From assembly GCA_027356675.1 (NCBI GenBank), contig DAHVXO010000196.1, positions 1-7,407 on the forward strand: a stretch of 7,407 bases of DNA, written 5' to 3'. Below are positions 6,427 to 7,407 of the stretch, in pieces. Within the stretch, counting starts at the first letter, position 1. Each line of letters opens with the position of its first letter. The position numbers were made by a program, and so were the translations under genes. The notes below the pieces were generated by a model. That model saw nothing but the letters and a program-made list of their open reading frames with translations. It did not search any database and had not been told where the DNA came from. This DNA is from Symbiobacteriaceae bacterium (GTDB taxonomy: Bacteria > Bacillota_E > Symbiobacteriia > Symbiobacteriales > Symbiobacteriaceae).

Positions 6427-6454
6427 AAAAAAAGGGGAGAGCCAGCGCTCTCCC
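6427..6454 (-). terminator. Strong intrinsic terminator of the lipoprotein-like gene
   Basis: Read leftward, GGGAGAGC pairs perfectly with GCTCTCCC (8 bp, 4-base loop) and is followed by seven Ts. It lies 11 bases after the stop of the small charged-protein gene and separates that gene from the sugar operon, so the operon needs its own promoter. Confidence 0.9.
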
Positions 6455-6465
6455 AGACAGCGGCG

Positions 6466-6720
6466 TCACTCACCACTGTCGCTGCTGCCCTCATCGCTGC
6501 TGCCCTTATCGCTGCTGCCCTTCTTCTCCTTGCCCTCTTTGCCCTCTTTGCCCTCTTCGCCCTCCTTGTCCTTGGTCGACTTCTTCTCTTGGCGCGCGTC
6601 CGACTTTTCCTCTTTCTGTTCCCCGCCTCGCTTTTGCGGGCTCATGCACGCCGGTGCGGCGACCAGTACGCTGAGGGCAAGAAGGGCCGCCATGAGGCGG
6701 ACTCCCAGGCGCTGAAACAC
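6466..6720 (-). CDS. Small exported Lys/Glu-rich repeat protein, possible lipoprotein
   Basis: The preferred 84-residue product begins with a signal peptide: FQRLGVR, then a hydrophobic core (LMAALLALSVLVAAPA) before Cys25. Cleavage before that Cys would leave 60 residues, of which 32 are charged (13 Lys, 2 Arg, 12 Glu, 5 Asp). The end is low-complexity: GKE triplets, then three GSSD repeats. The APAC site fits a lipobox only loosely, because Pro precedes the final Ala, and APA is also an AxA site for signal peptidase I; anchored or freely secreted forms are both possible. I chose the GTG at 6720 because AGAGGGGG lies 6 bases upstream; a GTG at 6738 would give 90 residues. It is divergent from the gerA gene, so a spore or envelope role is conceivable, but no function can be assigned. 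Confidence 0.75.
   Translation of the reverse strand: MFQRLGVRLMAALLALSVLVAAPACMSPQKRGGEQKEEKSDARQEKKSTKDKEGEEGKEGKEGKEKKGSSDKGSSDEGSSDSGE
6480..6566. repeat. Two short in-frame tandem repeats
   Basis: On the plus strand, a 15-base unit (CGCTGCTGCCCTYAT) occurs nearly three times at 6480-6522. A 9-base unit (TGCCCTCTT) occurs three times at 6531-6557, followed by a degenerate fourth copy. Both unit lengths are multiples of three and encode the GSSD(K/E) and GKE/GEE repeats of the small exported protein, so copy number could change without breaking the frame. Confidence 0.85.
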
Positions 6721-6726
6721 AGAGAT

Positions 6727-6734
6727 CCCCCTCT
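6727..6734 (-). promoter_or_regulatory. Shine-Dalgarno deciding the lipoprotein-like start
   Basis: AGAGGGGG on the minus strand is 6 bases before the GTG at 6720. The upstream GTG at 6738 has only GGGAGC more than 12 bases away, so the downstream start is favoured. Confidence 0.55.
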
Positions 6735-6794
6735 TCACTGTCGAGCTTGTCGCTCCCTAGCATACCCCACAGTAGCGCCGCATACCGCCCGCAC

Positions 6795-6825
6795 TGCATA
6801 TCGGCGCTGCACAGCGGAGACTTTA
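6795..6825 (+). promoter_or_regulatory. Candidate forespore (sigma-G-like) promoter for gerA
   Basis: TGCATA (6795-6800) matches a sigma-G -35 element well. Eighteen bases later GACTTTA (6819-6825) matches the -10 pattern CATnnTA only partly. Transcription would start about 33 bases before the GTG. Germinant receptor operons are normally expressed in the forespore under sigma-G, which supports looking here. GCATA occurs two more times upstream (6760, 6780), so the region also contains chance-like repeats. Confidence 0.3.
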
Positions 6826-6865
6826 CTGGAGAGAGTTGGCGGCCATCGGCGTCGGGAGGGAGTCC

Positions 6866-7407
6866 GTGAACGTCTGGCAATGGGTCAAGCAGTGGTTGCA
6901 GCCAAGGGAGACCATGTTCGACCAGACCTTCAGTCTGGGCGACCGGAAAGCGAAACCGCGGGTCGAGGAACAGGGACCGGCAAAGCTATCCGATGCCCGC
7001 CTCCGGGCCGAGGGCGTGCTCAACCATATCGACAGCCTGCTCAAGGCCGCGCCCGAGGGCAGGCAAGCGCTCCAACAGGCGGGCGACCTGTCTGACTCAC
7101 TGGATGAAAATGTGACCCGCCTCAAATCCGTCTTCCGGATGCCGGCCAACAAGGACCTGGTCGTGCGGAACCTGCAGATCGCCACCCAGCCGCCCACCCG
7201 GGCGGTGGTCTGCTTCATGGATGGTCTGGCGGACAAACCGACCCTCAACGAGCACATCCTCAAGCCGCTCATGCTCCTGGCCCACCTTGACCACCATGTG
7301 GACGGGGAGGGCGAGTCCGGACTCACAGTCTTCTCCCTCGAGACGGTGATCCAGCGCCTCCTGCCCGGCCATCAAGTTTCGGAGAAACACGACATGAACG
7401 AGGTAGC
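6866..7407 (+). CDS. GerA-family spore germination receptor subunit, N-terminal part
   Basis: This is the beginning of a gene cut by the right edge: 180 complete codons with no stop. GerA-type A subunits sit in the inner membrane of spores and take part in sensing germinants. The visible part is the soluble N-terminal domain, before the membrane segments. Residues 80-105 (LDENVTRLKSVFRMPANKDLVVRNL, given here in outline) carry the family's 'D-x(4-6)-R' pattern after a helical start. Residues 112-137 read RAVVCFMDGLADKPTLNEH then ILKPLM, matching the typical 'vdGLvd...i...il.pLm' stretch. The GTG start is preceded by GGGAGGG with a 5-base gap; an ATG 16 codons in has its ribosome site too close. 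B and C subunit genes would be expected downstream of the window. The assignment is from remembered family patterns, but the match is good. Confidence 0.85.
   Translation, partial: MNVWQWVKQWLQPRETMFDQTFSLGDRKAKPRVEEQGPAKLSDARLRAEGVLNHIDSLLKAAPEGRQALQQAGDLSDSLDENVTRLKSVFRMPANKDLVVRNLQIATQPPTRAVVCFMDGLADKPTLNEHILKPLMLLAHLDHHVDGEGESGLTVFSLETVIQRLLPGHQVSEKHDMNEV

Noticed and set aside
6480..6566. Repeats considered as a CRISPR or regulatory array
   Set aside because: Units of 9 and 15 bases have no spacers between them and translate in frame as protein repeats.
5376..6674. Long plus-strand open frame of 432 codons over the PHP gene and beyond
   Set aside because: It is antisense to a PHP gene with a complete metal site, has no recognisable motif, and crosses a strong terminator and a second gene. 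High GC content makes such antisense frames common.
6760..6800. Three GCATA copies as an iterated binding site
   Set aside because: Spacing is irregular (20 and 16 bases) and the flanking bases are not conserved, apart from the last copy, which may be a -35 element.

Overview
The window reads as GC-rich DNA from an endospore-forming member of the Bacillota. A GerA-family spore germination gene enters at the right edge. A short N-terminus resembling small SpoIIE-type phosphatases leaves at the left edge. Between them lie a phosphotransferase (PTS) sugar operon, many GTG starts and purine-rich Shine-Dalgarno sites. The genus cannot be fixed from sequence alone; a thermophilic high-GC clostridium of the Symbiobacterium type would fit, but that is inference.

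Layout, left to right. (1) Positions 1-43, minus strand: the first 14 codons of a gene running off the left edge. (2) 174-833, minus: a regulator with two XRE-like helix-turn-helix units. (3) 834-984: a divergent intergenic region with a very good sigma-A-type promoter pointing right and a perfect Spo0A-box heptamer on the minus strand. (4) 985-1215, plus: an unknown 76-residue protein, closed by a clean hairpin terminator. (5) 1252-6335, minus: four tightly packed genes read right to left: a PHP metallohydrolase, a GH4 6-phospho-glycosidase, a ChbG/YdjC carbohydrate deacetylase and a one-chain EIICBA PTS permease of the glucose/GlcNAc family. (6) 6466-6720, minus: a small secreted or lipid-anchored, charged, low-complexity protein with its own strong terminator. 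(7) 6866 to the right edge, plus: the N-terminal 180 residues of a GerA-family germinant receptor subunit.

The operon has a coherent logic. The permease would import and 6-phosphorylate a sugar, probably a chitobiose-like or other N-acetylated oligosaccharide. The deacetylase would remove an acetyl group, the GH4 enzyme would cleave the phosphorylated disaccharide, and the PHP enzyme would act on a phosphorylated or otherwise hydrolysable intermediate. The last two genes' roles recall ChbG and ChbF of the E. coli chitobiose operon, but the transporter comes from a different PTS superfamily and a PHP enzyme has been added. No GntR, LacI or antiterminator regulator lies in the operon. A 13-bp palindrome overlapping a putative -10 box upstream of the first gene is the best operator candidate.

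There is no RNA gene, insertion sequence or CRISPR array, and no gene-free stretch longer than 300 bases. Long open frames on the strand opposite the operon are shadows caused by high GC content.
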